Assembly (NCBI RefSeq): GCF_016908975.1 | Contig: NZ_JAFBEX010000007.1 | Coordinates: 1-64,000 of the forward strand | DNA: 64,000 nt | Source: Neobacillus cucumis | GTDB lineage: Bacteria > Bacillota > Bacilli > Bacillales > Cytobacillaceae | Direction of reading: 5' to 3' | Part shown: one piece after another, positions 50,943-60,034 of the stretch | How positions within the stretch are numbered: position 1 is the stretch's first letter | Layout of the letters: each line of letters begins with the position of its first letter | Made by a program: the position numbers and the translations under genes | The notes under the pieces: model-generated | The model's input: the letters and a program-made list of their open reading frames with translations, nothing else | Database searches by the model: none | Told to the model about the DNA's origin: nothing

Positions 50943-52709
50943 ATGATGGTTCTATTAATCACGGTTTATGTTATTTTAGCTATTTTACTGTTGTTATTTA
51001 TCAATTTCAGGATACTGAAACAAAAACTGCCGAATATTGATCAAGCACTATTGGTTCAAGAGAAAAGGATGAATGAAGAGGTCCGGGAAAATATTACTCA
51101 ACCTGAACGAAGGGATACAGAACTTAAGAAACATTCGTCTGAATCATTGTATGAAATAGACCGGATTAAGTCCCCTGTTTTACAGATGACGATCATTATT
51201 CTTGGAGTGTTTATGGCTATTTTGGACACCAGTGTGGTCAATGTAGCGATTCCCAAAATGGAGACTGCTCTGAACGCTAGTACAGAGCAAATTCAATGGG
51301 TTGTAACAGGATACATGCTTGTACTCGGTATGCTCATTCCCATTTCCGGATGGTTGACGGATAAATTTGGAGCCAAAAGACTATTCCTATTTTCATTAGC
51401 CACATTCACCATAGGATCAGCATTATGTGGAATTGCATGGAATCTTGAAAGCATCATCATATTCCGCATCGTTCAAGCCCTTGGTGGTGCTTTGATGCAG
51501 CCAGTTGCCATGTCGATGATCTTCCGTATATACCCGCCAGAACGTCGGGGGACCGTTATGGGCATCTTCGGGATTGCCATGATGGCGGCTCCTGCCTTTG
51601 GGCCAGCACTAAGTGGATATTTAGTCGAATATTGGTCATGGCGGTATATTTTCTACATCAATGTCCCCATTGGGATTGTAGCTGTGATTCTTGGAGTTCT
51701 AATGATGCACGACTTTCCCCATGAGTCGAAGGGTAAGTTTGATCTTTTTGGTTTTATCTTTTCGATTATCGGCTTTGGAAGTCTTTTATATGGATTTAAT
51801 GAGGTTTCTTCTAAAGGATGGGGTTCCTCCGAAGTAGAGCTATTTCTTTCAGTGGGTGTAGTATGTTTAATCATTTTGGTCATTATTGAACTTAAAGTAA
51901 AAGAACCGATGATCCAGTTGCGGGTTTTTAAAAACTATCAATTTAACATGAGTCTTATCATCGTTTCCATTGTGAGTGTTTCAATGTTTGCAGGTATTTT
52001 CTTTCTTCCGCTGTATCTTCAAGATGTCCGAGGTTTTTCAGCTGTTCGAACAGGACTTTTCATGACACCAGCAGCACTGGCTTCTGCTGTCATCATGCCA
52101 ATCAGTGGTCGATTATTTGATCGCATTGGAGCCCGTCCGCTAGGTATTGTCGGATTGGCTATTGTTACACTAGCTACGCTGGGATTTACAAATTTGGGCG
52201 TTGATACAAGCTCGAGCACCATTCAGTGGTTATACATTCTACGCAACGCAGGAGTGTCAATGGCGATGATGCCTCTCATAACAGCCGGTATGAATGCCAT
52301 TCCGTTTGAAATGACGAATCAGGGTACGGCGATGAACAACACCGTTCGGCAGGTTGCTGCCTCCTTAGGAACGGCAATCCTTACGACTTTCATGACCACT
52401 CAAGCAAAAATTGCCGCTGCCCATATGTCTTGGCAAGTGACGGAAACCTCACTTACCGGTCAATTTTTGACGGAGATGCAACAAATATTGCATATTCACG
52501 GCATGGGGGCTACTGGTTCAAAACAGGATTCCGTATCCATGATGAATGGAATGATTCAGCAGAAAGCTTTTGTAACTGGAATGAATGCTGCCTTTATGGT
52601 GGCAGCCCTTTTAACCATGGTCGGAATAATACTGATCATCTTTTATGGAAGAAAAAAAACAAATAAAGAAAGTACGCCTACAAACGCACAAGCAGCAGTA
52701 ATGGATTAG
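50943..52709 (+). CDS. DHA2-family (EmrB/QacA) MFS multidrug transporter
   Basis: The 588-aa pump has 14 MFS helices starting at 'QMTIIILGVFMAILDTSVVNVAIPKM' (residue about 81), with 'GYMLVLGMLIPISGWLTDKFGAKRLF' and 'FRIVQALGGALMQPVAMSMIFRIYPPERRGTVMG'. Unusually it is preceded by an extra N-terminal helix (residues 2-21) and a charged linker (22-77). With the HlyD adaptor it forms an EmrAB-like proton-driven drug exporter (compare YhbJ-YhcA in B. subtilis). GGTGAT overlaps the end of the adaptor gene. Confidence 0.88.
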   Translation: MMVLLITVYVILAILLLLFINFRILKQKLPNIDQALLVQEKRMNEEVRENITQPERRDTELKKHSSESLYEIDRIKSPVLQMTIIILGVFMAILDTSVVNVAIPKMETALNASTEQIQWVVTGYMLVLGMLIPISGWLTDKFGAKRLFLFSLATFTIGSALCGIAWNLESIIIFRIVQALGGALMQPVAMSMIFRIYPPERRGTVMGIFGIAMMAAPAFGPALSGYLVEYWSWRYIFYINVPIGIVAVILGVLMMHDFPHESKGKFDLFGFIFSIIGFGSLLYGFNEVSSKGWGSSEVELFLSVGVVCLIILVIIELKVKEPMIQLRVFKNYQFNMSLIIVSIVSVSMFAGIFFLPLYLQDVRGFSAVRTGLFMTPAALASAVIMPISGRLFDRIGARPLGIVGLAIVTLATLGFTNLGVDTSSSTIQWLYILRNAGVSMAMMPLITAGMNAIPFEMTNQGTAMNNTVRQVAASLGTAILTTFMTTQAKIAAAHMSWQVTETSLTGQFLTEMQQILHIHGMGATGSKQDSVSMMNGMIQQKAFVTGMNAAFMVAALLTMVGIILIIFYGRKKTNKESTPTNAQAAVMD

Positions 52710-52786
52710 ATTATTTAAAAGTAATTAGGAGAATTCGTGATTATGTGTTACACTTTGTTTACCATTTGATTTACTTGTTTACATGT

Positions 52787-52821
52787 GCCCTACTCATTCG
52801 TGAGTGGGGCTCCTTTTTTTT
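52787..52821 (+). terminator. Terminator of the efflux operon
   Basis: GCCCTACTCA-TTCG-TGAGTGGGGC stem with UUCG-type loop, then CCTTTTTTTT. Confidence 0.85.
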
Positions 52822-52876
52822 AAAGAAAAGGCTCTATTATTATTCATTGTTGATTTTTGTGTAAGTATTAGAATAC

Positions 52877-53064
52877 ATAGGCGGAGAATTTCCGGCTAAT
52901 GTATATTGAGAAAGCTTAAGAAGCAGATATAAGCGGAGATATTCCGGTTAACCGCTCAAAATAAGACTAAATCCAAAGATTTGGATAAAATAAACGGAAA
53001 AACTTCCTTTATTTTTAAGGAAATAGGGGTATTTCCCAATTTAAACGGAATTTTTCCGTTTATT
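52877..53064. repeat. Four-palindrome repeat element, copy 2
   Basis: Quasi-palindromes ATAGGCGGAGAATTTCCGGC, ATAAGCGGAGATATTCCGGT, ATAAACGGAAAAACTTCC.. and ..TTTAAACGGAATTTTTCC start near 52877, 52929, 52990 and 53041, spaced 52, 61 and 51 bases. This mirrors the cluster at 19854. It lies between the efflux operon and cspD. Confidence 0.75.
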
Positions 53065-53102
53065 TTTCGAATACAGTGAAATCAAGTTTATAACAGCCAA
53101 AG

Positions 53103-53132
53103 AAAAAAACAGACTCTCTAAAGAGCCTGCTT
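53103..53132 (-). terminator. Terminator of cspD
   Basis: Minus strand GCAGGCTCTTTAGAGAGTCTG hairpin (arms CAGGCTC/GAGTCTG with one mismatch) followed by T7. Confidence 0.7.
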
Positions 53133-53148
53133 TCATTGGTTCTAATTA

Positions 53149-53349
53149 TTAAGCTTTACGAACGTTAGCTGCTTGAGCTCCACGTTGACCTTGCTCAACG
53201 TCAAAAGTAACTGTTTGACCTTCGTCTAAAGATTTGAAACCTTCGCCTTGGATCGCTGAGAAATGAACGAATACGTCTTCTCCGCCTTCACGCTCGATGA
53301 ATCCGAAACCTTTTTCTGCGTTAAACCATTTTACTTTACCTTGTTCCAT
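53149..53349 (-). CDS. cspD: Cold-shock protein
   Basis: The 66-aa OB-fold RNA chaperone carries RNP1 'KGFGFI' and RNP2 'VFVHF' and is close to B. subtilis CspD throughout ('[20 protein letters not shown]', '[20 protein letters not shown]'). It binds single-stranded nucleic acid and prevents mRNA structure in the cold and in stationary phase. AGGAGGAAACAAAA precedes the ATG; ten upstream in-frame codons are untranslated leader. The 53350-53673 region contains the leader and no other gene. Confidence 0.95.
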   Translation of the reverse strand: MEQGKVKWFNAEKGFGFIEREGGEDVFVHFSAIQGEGFKSLDEGQTVTFDVEQGQRGAQAANVRKA

Positions 53350-53673
53350 TTTTGTTTCCTCCTGCTGTGTGCTCTGCACACAATGTGTTACTATCCTTGC
53401 ACTCAGTGATCATCAAGACGAAAAGTTAATCTTATACTATCCTTTACACCGAACAAAAATAATTCTTCTAAAGCTTAACATGTTTTAAAAGTAATTGCAA
53501 GTAGACATAAACCCAACCCATTTTTCACTCATGGATTTTCACAACTAGAGAGTCCCAAAAAATATATTTGTTACATCCTTATTGAAGCTTCTTTACATGA
53601 TTCATTATTAATAAATATTTCACTTTAATTGAACAATAATAAAACTAAATGTAAAAAAAAGCCGGTGTAAAGA

Positions 53674-54513
53674 ATGAGACAACATAAGAAAAAACTTCTC
53701 AATAAGAACTCAATTCCTTTTTTGTTGTTAGCAGTTATTCATTTAATTATGTTTATAATATTGTCAAAACGCAGTAAACAAAAGGGTACTTGGATTTTAC
53801 TATTATCAAATATTGGTTTTGCTTATTTATTTGAGTATCCGACCCTGAATTTATTTAATGGTTATCGATACAAACCGTCCATTATGAAAAAGAGAGTGTT
53901 TGATTCAATTTTAGGAGGCATTTTCTCTCAAGGATTTTATGTTCCCATTACAGCTACGATTCTAACTCTACTTAACAAAAACTTTAAGTGGAAGATCAGT
54001 TTCAGCATTCTTTATTATTGTATTGAGAAATTATTTTTACGAATAAATATTTATAAAGTAAATTGGTGGAAGCCTATTTATACTTTAGTTTTATTAAATG
54101 GATATTTTTATATTAGTGATTGGTTTCATAAAGCACTTGCAACCCAAAAAAGATGGGCAATGGGAATTGCTCATTTTATGGCTATTGAAGTAGTTTGGAT
54201 TACTATCATGTATATTTCAGCAGTAAAAGGTTATATTCGATTTGGCCGTGGTTATTTTCACACATGGACTCAACATTTTAAAATAGTGCCTTTATACAGT
54301 TTGATCCTCTCTTTGATCGCTATCTATACTTCTTCAAAGACTGAGTTATTTTATAAGATATTACTACCATTAAGCCAACTTTTGATTGATTTGACTTTGA
54401 TAAAATTAAAAATTTTTAAGGTGAGGATCAAATCACTTTTTTTTACTAGTTCTCGATACTTACTAATGCCCTTTATTTCAAAATTTTTGTATAAAACCAT
54501 TTACAAAAAATAA
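53674..54513 (+). CDS. Uncharacterised polytopic membrane protein, 279 aa
   Basis: About seven to eight helices; Trp/Tyr/Lys-rich loops such as 'FEYPTLNLFNGYRYKPSIMKKRVFDSILGGIFSQGFYVP' and 'GYIRFGRGYFHTWTQHFKIVPLYSL'. It resembles longer relatives of the small CBO0543-type membrane proteins of spore-formers, but I cannot assign a family. There is no strong ribosome site before the ATG. Low G+C as in the neighbours. Function unknown. Confidence 0.6.
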   Translation: MRQHKKKLLNKNSIPFLLLAVIHLIMFIILSKRSKQKGTWILLLSNIGFAYLFEYPTLNLFNGYRYKPSIMKKRVFDSILGGIFSQGFYVPITATILTLLNKNFKWKISFSILYYCIEKLFLRINIYKVNWWKPIYTLVLLNGYFYISDWFHKALATQKRWAMGIAHFMAIEVVWITIMYISAVKGYIRFGRGYFHTWTQHFKIVPLYSLILSLIAIYTSSKTELFYKILLPLSQLLIDLTLIKLKIFKVRIKSLFFTSSRYLLMPFISKFLYKTIYKK

Positions 54514-54638
54514 AATAAAGGAATAATTTATCCTTACCGGTACCCCCCCTTTTATTCCATCATCTTGCAGAACCATTATTACGAAAATAATTAGACAGCC
54601 TTACCGGTGTCATTAGAGCTAAGTAAGTAATTGCGAGA

Positions 54639-54666
54639 GACCTCTATTTCTAATAGAGGTTTTTTG
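54639..54666 (+). terminator. Terminator
   Basis: ACCTCTATT-TCT-AATAGAGGT followed by T6. The remaining 54514-54880 sequence shows nothing else except a repeated CCTTACCGGT pair (about 54532 and 54600). Confidence 0.8.
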
Positions 54667-54880
54667 AAAAGTCTATTTTAAGGAATGCCATGAATGTATT
54701 CTGGTAATTCCGTTTTCTCACCAGAACCTATCAATTTCCATCATCATTTACCTCTGTTATAACACGCTTTCATGCTTCCGTTACTCTCTCACAAGCCTAC
54801 TCTCTTTCCCTCAAACCGTAGCATTTTCACATTGTTATCATTCATTTCCAAATACATGGACGTTTTATTTGTGCCATTCT

Positions 54881-54910
54881 GTATACTTCCTAATTAATTG
54901 TACCATAATG
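54881..54910 (+). promoter_or_regulatory. sigma-G-like promoter of the A-C-B germination operon
   Basis: GTATA, 18-bp spacer, CATAATG: one mismatch to the forespore sigma-G consensus (GNATR-N17/18-CATNNTA), about 30 bases before the gerA-type gene. Germinant receptors are known sigma-G genes. Confidence 0.6.
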
Positions 54911-54941
54911 AAATTTGAATAAAATCCGTTTAATGGAGACT

Positions 54942-56528
54942 ATGAGCGTGATGAATATGATGAAAAAAATGAAGGGATTCATCAAATTTTTCTATAACAC
55001 CCAACGTTCACTTGAAAATGAACAGAATTCATTAAAAAACGAAGTACTAACCGGAGATTTAAAGCACGATACCAAAAAATTAAAAATAATTTTCGAACGT
55101 TCCTCCGATATTGTGTTTCGCGAATTTCAAGTAGGCAGACAACACGGAACGCTTATCTTTTTAGATGGACTTGTCAATATCGAATTAATTGATTCAGATG
55201 TTTTAAAGCCGTTGTTAAACTATGGAAATGATCAAGGACCCTTACTGATTAAGCAATTAGTTATGGATCAAGTCATTACCGCAGCACAAGTAAAAGAAGG
55301 ACAATCTGTTCAGGATGTTATTGATCATGTTTTATCTGGTGACACGGTCGTACTTATCGATGGTCTACAACAAGCCTTATTCATCAGTTTACAACAATGG
55401 GATAAACGAAGTGTAGAGGAATCGTCAACAGAACCTGTGGTTCGAGGACCCAGGGAAGGATTTACAGAAAGCTTACGAACCAATACCGTTTTAATACGGC
55501 GAAGACTGAAAACCCCTAAACTAAAGATGGAAGCACTAACCGTTGGACGATTATCGAAAACGAAAATCGTCATTACCTATCTCGAAGGCATTGCAGATGA
55601 CTCATTAGTAGAAGAAGTCCGTAAAAGAATTAATCGAATTGATATTGATGCCATATTGGAAAGCGGTTATATGGAGGAGTTAATCTCAGACCATCCATAT
55701 TCTATTTTTCCTCAAATGGCTTATACGGAACGACCTGATAAAGTAGCGGGAAATTTATTAGAAGGACAGATCGGTATTTTGGTTGATACCACACCTTTTT
55801 GTCTCATTGCTCCGCAAACATTTTTTCAATTTCTTCAAGGCACGGAAGATTATTATCTGCGTTATCCTGTAGCTTCGTTTATTCGCATCATTCGGTATTT
55901 GTTTTTAATTATCTCTTTGCTTTTGCCATCCCTTTATATTGCGGTCACAACATTCCATCAGGAGATGATACCGACGAGTTTGCTCCTTAGCGTGGCGGCA
56001 TCACGTGAGACTGTTCCGTTTCCGGCGTTTGTAGAGGCGTTAATCATGGAAATCTCCTTTGAAGGATTACGGGAGGCTGGTGTTCGTATGCCACGACCTG
56101 TTGGACAGGCTGTCAGTATTGTAGGTGCCTTAGTCATCGGTCAAGCAGCTGTACAAGCAGGAATTGTTTCAAATCCAATGGTTATGATTGTAGCACTAAC
56201 TGGTATCGCTTCATTTATTAATCCAAGCTATAACCTAGGGAATTCTATCCGCATCCTTCGGTTTCCTATGATGATACTGGCGGGGGTCATGGGATTGTAC
56301 GGAATTCTATTAGGAGCAATCGCCATTCAAATTCATATTTCCCGTCTTCGCTCCTTTGGGGTGCCGTATTTTTCACCTGTAGCTCCTATGGATACCGATA
56401 GCATCCTGAAAGACGTGATCATTCGCGCACCGCGCTGGGCAATGACGAAACGACCAGGGCTAGGAGTTAATAAAAAGACTACTCGAATGAATGATACACT
56501 GCGTCCTGGACCTCATCAGAATAAGTAA
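54942..56528 (+). CDS. GerA-family germinant receptor subunit A
   Basis: An intact A subunit of about 528 aa with a long soluble N-terminal region, 'VVRGPREGFTESLRTNTVLIRRRLKTPKLKMEALTVGRLSKTKIV', five or so membrane helices ('EALIMEISFEGLREAGVRMPRPVGQAVSIVGALVIGQAAVQAGIV') and a basic C-terminal tail of about 45 residues. The start is ambiguous among closely spaced ATG/GTG codons at 54933-54951 after TGGAGA. First gene of an A-C-B operon, most like GerK-type receptors. Confidence 0.92.
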   Translation: MSVMNMMKKMKGFIKFFYNTQRSLENEQNSLKNEVLTGDLKHDTKKLKIIFERSSDIVFREFQVGRQHGTLIFLDGLVNIELIDSDVLKPLLNYGNDQGPLLIKQLVMDQVITAAQVKEGQSVQDVIDHVLSGDTVVLIDGLQQALFISLQQWDKRSVEESSTEPVVRGPREGFTESLRTNTVLIRRRLKTPKLKMEALTVGRLSKTKIVITYLEGIADDSLVEEVRKRINRIDIDAILESGYMEELISDHPYSIFPQMAYTERPDKVAGNLLEGQIGILVDTTPFCLIAPQTFFQFLQGTEDYYLRYPVASFIRIIRYLFLIISLLLPSLYIAVTTFHQEMIPTSLLLSVAASRETVPFPAFVEALIMEISFEGLREAGVRMPRPVGQAVSIVGALVIGQAAVQAGIVSNPMVMIVALTGIASFINPSYNLGNSIRILRFPMMILAGVMGLYGILLGAIAIQIHISRLRSFGVPYFSPVAPMDTDSILKDVIIRAPRWAMTKRPGLGVNKKTTRMNDTLRPGPHQNK

Positions 56529-56561
56529 GCATCTAGACTAAAAATAAGATGAGGAGTGCAT

Positions 56562-57761
56562 ATGAAACGAATAATGACGTTACTTATCGTTATAGCACCT
56601 TTGCTGACTGGTTGTTGGAGCAGACATGAAATCAATGATGTCGCTATCGTACTCGGTGTAGCCATAGACAAGGCAGACGGTGGAAAACTTCGACTTGCTC
56701 TGCAAATTGCCGTGCCAAAGGCATCTGGAGGAGCTAGCGGAGCTAGTCAGGGCTCTAGTTCGACAAAATCAACCATGATGGTGTCAGCAGAAGGAGAATC
56801 TATCATGGAAGCCTATCGAATTATTCAAGAGAAAATCCCGCGTGAGATTTTCTTTGCTCATTGTCGTGTGATTATTGTGGGGGAAGCACTGGCAAGGGAT
56901 GGAGTTTCTTCTGTTCTTGACTTCTTTTCAAGACATCGACAGTCTCACTTACGTTATTACCTTCTTTTTACGAAAGGAGAAGCTGTTGATATCTTACATT
57001 CATCACCTCAGTTTGAATCGGCTTTGGCAGAAGAAATTAGAGAAAAGGAAAAAACAGGAACTGGCGTTCGAGTTCGGGTTCGGGAGTTTTGGGAAAGAAT
57101 GCTGTCGGATGGAGAAGAACCCGTTGCAGCCCAAGTTTCAAACTTACCCATAGAAAAAGGAAACCAGAACGAAAAAAATGGATCTGGAACATCGAAAAGA
57201 ATTCCTAGTACTATTGGAGCTGCGGTGTTCCGAGGGGATCGATTGGTTGGCTGGTTAAATGATGAAGAAACTCGCGGGATCTTGTGGATTCGGAATGAAT
57301 TCGAATCTGGAGTGATAGCAGTATCGATACCAAAGAAAAAAGGCGGCGGAAGGATATCAGCTCAAATATGGAAAGTATCCACTAAGATCAAACCAATAAT
57401 TCATAATGGCAAGCTCAAAATCAAGATAGAAACTTATGGAGGAATAGAAATCTTTGAAAACTCTTCCAAGTTAGATTTAGGTAATCCAACAGTACTCGAT
57501 ACACTCCAATCGATGTATGAGAAGGATGTAGAAACAAGAATTCAGCTAACACTTGATAAGGCACAAAAAAAATTGAAGTCAGATATATTTGGTTTTGGAC
57601 AAGCTGTAAATCGATCATACCCGAAGATGTGGGAAACGGATTATAAAATAAGATGGAATAATATTTTTCCAAATCTGGAAGTGGAAGTTGATTCTCATAT
57701 AACCGTGCAGGGCACAGGATTTACTACAAAACCAGTGTTATTACCAGATGCCGCAAAATAA
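56562..57761 (+). CDS. GerC-family germinant receptor lipoprotein
   Basis: About 399 aa with a signal peptide and lipobox 'APLLTGC' followed by 'WSRHEINDVAIVLGVAIDKADGGKLRLALQIAVPKASGG', and the Ger(x)C fold through 'ESGVIAVSIPKKKGG' to the C-terminus. Contains a Ser/Gly-rich low-complexity segment ('GGASGASQGSSSTKSTM') near residue 65. GAGGAG precedes the ATG. It lies between the A and B subunit genes, about 30 bases after A. Confidence 0.92.
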   Translation: MKRIMTLLIVIAPLLTGCWSRHEINDVAIVLGVAIDKADGGKLRLALQIAVPKASGGASGASQGSSSTKSTMMVSAEGESIMEAYRIIQEKIPREIFFAHCRVIIVGEALARDGVSSVLDFFSRHRQSHLRYYLLFTKGEAVDILHSSPQFESALAEEIREKEKTGTGVRVRVREFWERMLSDGEEPVAAQVSNLPIEKGNQNEKNGSGTSKRIPSTIGAAVFRGDRLVGWLNDEETRGILWIRNEFESGVIAVSIPKKKGGGRISAQIWKVSTKIKPIIHNGKLKIKIETYGGIEIFENSSKLDLGNPTVLDTLQSMYEKDVETRIQLTLDKAQKKLKSDIFGFGQAVNRSYPKMWETDYKIRWNNIFPNLEVEVDSHITVQGTGFTTKPVLLPDAAK

Positions 57762-57846
57762 GTGACATTCTATTTCATACCCTTATGGACTAGCATCGTG
57801 CGTTTTACAAAACTTTTGTTATTACACTTAAGAAAGGAGGAATGAC

Positions 57847-58971
57847 ATGGAACGGATTTCTGTTTTTCAGCTTTTTACACTCACTGTGTGTTTCCAAATT
57901 GGAACCACAGTGATATTTGGCTTTGCTTCGTCAGCAGGAAGAGATGCATGGCTTTCCTCCTTAATCTCTATGTGTATAGGCATCATCATCATTGTCATGC
58001 AAACGTTCCTTATGGAATATAATCCAGGTTTAACGCTAGTGGAATGGTTTCCTGCGCAATTCGGGCGATGGTTAGGTGTGCCCCTTGCATGGTTGTACCC
58101 TCTTAATTTTTTGTATCTCGCCGGACGTACACTTGCTGATATGAAGTCGTTAATCCCAGCCACCCTTCTACCGGGAACACCATCATGGTTTGTCATTGCG
58201 GCCATGTTACTAGTTATTATCTATTGCCTATTTTCTGGAATAGAAGTGTTAGCACGGTTGATAGAATATTTATTACCCATCCTATTTTTGTTTTTCATCA
58301 TAGAAATTGTCCTGTTTTTTAGTACAGGACTTGTCCATTTTAAAAATCTTCAACCGATCATTGGACAAGGCTGGGGAAAGGTTTGGTCAGCCGTATGGCC
58401 GACGGGAATTTCCATATCATTTGCGGAGACTCTGACACTAGCCACGATTTGGCCGTTAGTGAAGAAACCGAAAAAAATTAGGAAAACAACGATAGTGGCT
58501 TCTATCGTAGCCGGTCTGACTATTACTGTGTTTACCCTGATGGAGATCACCGTTTTTGGGGGAGATATTCTTCAGCATACGCTATATCCCCTATATATGT
58601 TAATTAGACAAATATCACTGGCTGATTTTCTGGAGAATTTAGATGCCATGGTAGCTTTAACGATGATTATCACAGCTTATGTTAAGATAACCGTTTATCT
58701 ATATGTAGTCATTCGCTCGACTCAACTGTTACTGAACATACGTAGTAGTGCATCATTGGTTATCCCTATTGCGCTTCTTTCCTATTTGTTATGCATGACC
58801 ATGTCAAATAATATCAATGAACACATATATGCTGGTTTGATAAATGCACAGAAGACTCTTGGGCCCATCCTATTATATGTCATTTTACCGAGTATACTGC
58901 TAATCGTTACGCTAATTCGAAAAAAGTGGTCAAAACAGCCAAAAGAAGTAGGAAAATACGAGGAGTTGTAG
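57847..58971 (+). CDS. GerB-family germinant receptor permease subunit
   Basis: The 374-aa B subunit has ten predicted helices from 'ISVFQLFTLTVCFQIGTTVIFGF' to 'LGPILLYVILPSILLIVTLIRKKW', as usual for the APC-type germinant-binding subunit. AAAGGAGGAATGAC precedes the ATG. It is the third gene of the operon, 85 bases after gerC. Confidence 0.92.
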   Translation: MERISVFQLFTLTVCFQIGTTVIFGFASSAGRDAWLSSLISMCIGIIIIVMQTFLMEYNPGLTLVEWFPAQFGRWLGVPLAWLYPLNFLYLAGRTLADMKSLIPATLLPGTPSWFVIAAMLLVIIYCLFSGIEVLARLIEYLLPILFLFFIIEIVLFFSTGLVHFKNLQPIIGQGWGKVWSAVWPTGISISFAETLTLATIWPLVKKPKKIRKTTIVASIVAGLTITVFTLMEITVFGGDILQHTLYPLYMLIRQISLADFLENLDAMVALTMIITAYVKITVYLYVVIRSTQLLLNIRSSASLVIPIALLSYLLCMTMSNNINEHIYAGLINAQKTLGPILLYVILPSILLIVTLIRKKWSKQPKEVGKYEEL

Positions 58972-58979
58972 CATAAAGC

Positions 58980-59105
58980 ATGGGTAAGTATCTATGGCCA
59001 TGGCAAGTTCAAGTACTTATACAGTATCCGTGGGCGTTATATATATTTTTTATGATTCTTTCCATCCCTTTGTCCATCATTGCATGGAAACGACAGAAGA
59101 AATAA
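58980..59105 (+). CDS. Small single-helix protein after gerB, 41 aa
   Basis: Eight bases after the gerB stop an ATG opens 41 codons: 'MGKYLWPWQVQVLIQYPWAL', a membrane helix 'YIFFMILSIPLSIIAW' and a basic end 'KRQKK'. GAGGAG lies 14 bases upstream, rather far. Some receptor operons encode a small membrane D protein; this could be a shortened one. No other support. Confidence 0.45.
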   Translation: MGKYLWPWQVQVLIQYPWALYIFFMILSIPLSIIAWKRQKK

Positions 59106-59164
59106 AGTTCTGGTGCAGATTCAGTTATTAAAAGAGAACGATACTTTCTAATAAGATTTATTTC

Positions 59165-59290
59165 AAATTGTTTTTTAAAAAACAATTTCCAAAAATTAAA
59201 AAAAGAACCCATAGTAGGTTAACGGAAAGAGAATTAAAGCCATTACATGATATTTTGAAAAGAAATGCGATGCTTCTTTAAGCATCGCAC
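59165..59290 (-). terminator. Palindrome and terminator between converging genes
   Basis: AAATTGTTTTTT and its exact complement form a 24-bp palindrome at 59165-59188. A second perfect hairpin TGCGATGCTT-CTTT-AAGCATCGCA (59267-59290) followed on the minus strand by TTTCTTTTC probably ends the gene at 59316. Confidence 0.6.
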
Positions 59291-59315
59291 ACAAAAGTTA
59301 AATAATCTCAAATTA

Positions 59316-59642
59316 TTACATTTCAAAAAAGTTATCCCTTTCTACTTTACACACTCTTAGTGCGAAGTTCTTGTACCATTCATTTTTACCTCTATTCTGA
59401 GCTACTTGGTGTGCTGAGTGTTCCTTCCAATGCTTAATTGCATCTAAAGAATCCCAATAGGAAACTGTAATCCCTAACCCTTCATCACGAGCACTTTCCA
59501 CACCTAAGAATCCCTTTTGCTTTGAAGCTAACTCTTCCATTATTTCCGCCATTTTACCGTAACCTCTGTCACCCTCCGTTCTCTGTGACGAAAAAATCAC
59601 TGCATAATAAGGTGGTACTGGAGTTTTTGCCATTCCACTCAT
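59316..59642 (-). CDS. Antibiotic biosynthesis monooxygenase-fold protein (YqjZ-like)
   Basis: The 108-aa protein has the dimeric ferredoxin-like ABM fold: 'YYAVIFSSQRTEGDRGYGKMAEIMEELASKQKGFLGVESARDEGLGITVSYWDSLDAIKHWKEHSAHQVAQNRG'. It resembles B. subtilis YqjZ. Members are small oxygenases or haem-binding proteins; the substrate is unknown. ATG at 59642 or three codons later. It is a single gene. Confidence 0.85.
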   Translation of the reverse strand: MSGMAKTPVPPYYAVIFSSQRTEGDRGYGKMAEIMEELASKQKGFLGVESARDEGLGITVSYWDSLDAIKHWKEHSAHQVAQNRGKNEWYKNFALRVCKVERDNFFEM

Positions 59643-60034
59643 ATATCGATGCCCCCAAGTTTAACAATTTTTACAATTCTCACTTTACTATAATTTATGA
59701 ATTTGTAAGATGTTTATAACGTTAATAACTCTACCCCTGGGTTAGTTCAGTAAGAAAAGTAAAATGAATACAAGTAGATAACTAATAGTAATGGTAACCT
59801 TAGTCTTGGAATAACGATTGTTATTCACCATTATCCCGCATAAAATGATAAATCTTCCAGAACCGCACATTACGTTTCAGTTGGTAAAAAACCACATGAC
59901 TTTTCGAATCTCTTATGGTCCTTCAGTAGAGATGATTTACCTCCTTAACCATCATCGTTTAATTTTAATAAACTTCCACCTTTGTTTAAATACGTTCTAT
60001 CGAAACCATTCTAATAATGGGAGGTCCAAAAATT
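59643..60034. other. Gene-free stretch
   Basis: No convincing coding region, hairpin or operator. A plus-strand open frame at 59818-60105 has no ribosome site and no protein-like pattern. The only useful element is GGGAGGT at 60020, the ribosome site of the next gene. Confidence 0.5.

Noticed and set aside
56875..57153. 92-codon plus-strand ORF inside gerC
   Set aside because: Out-of-frame shadow of the GerC lipoprotein gene.
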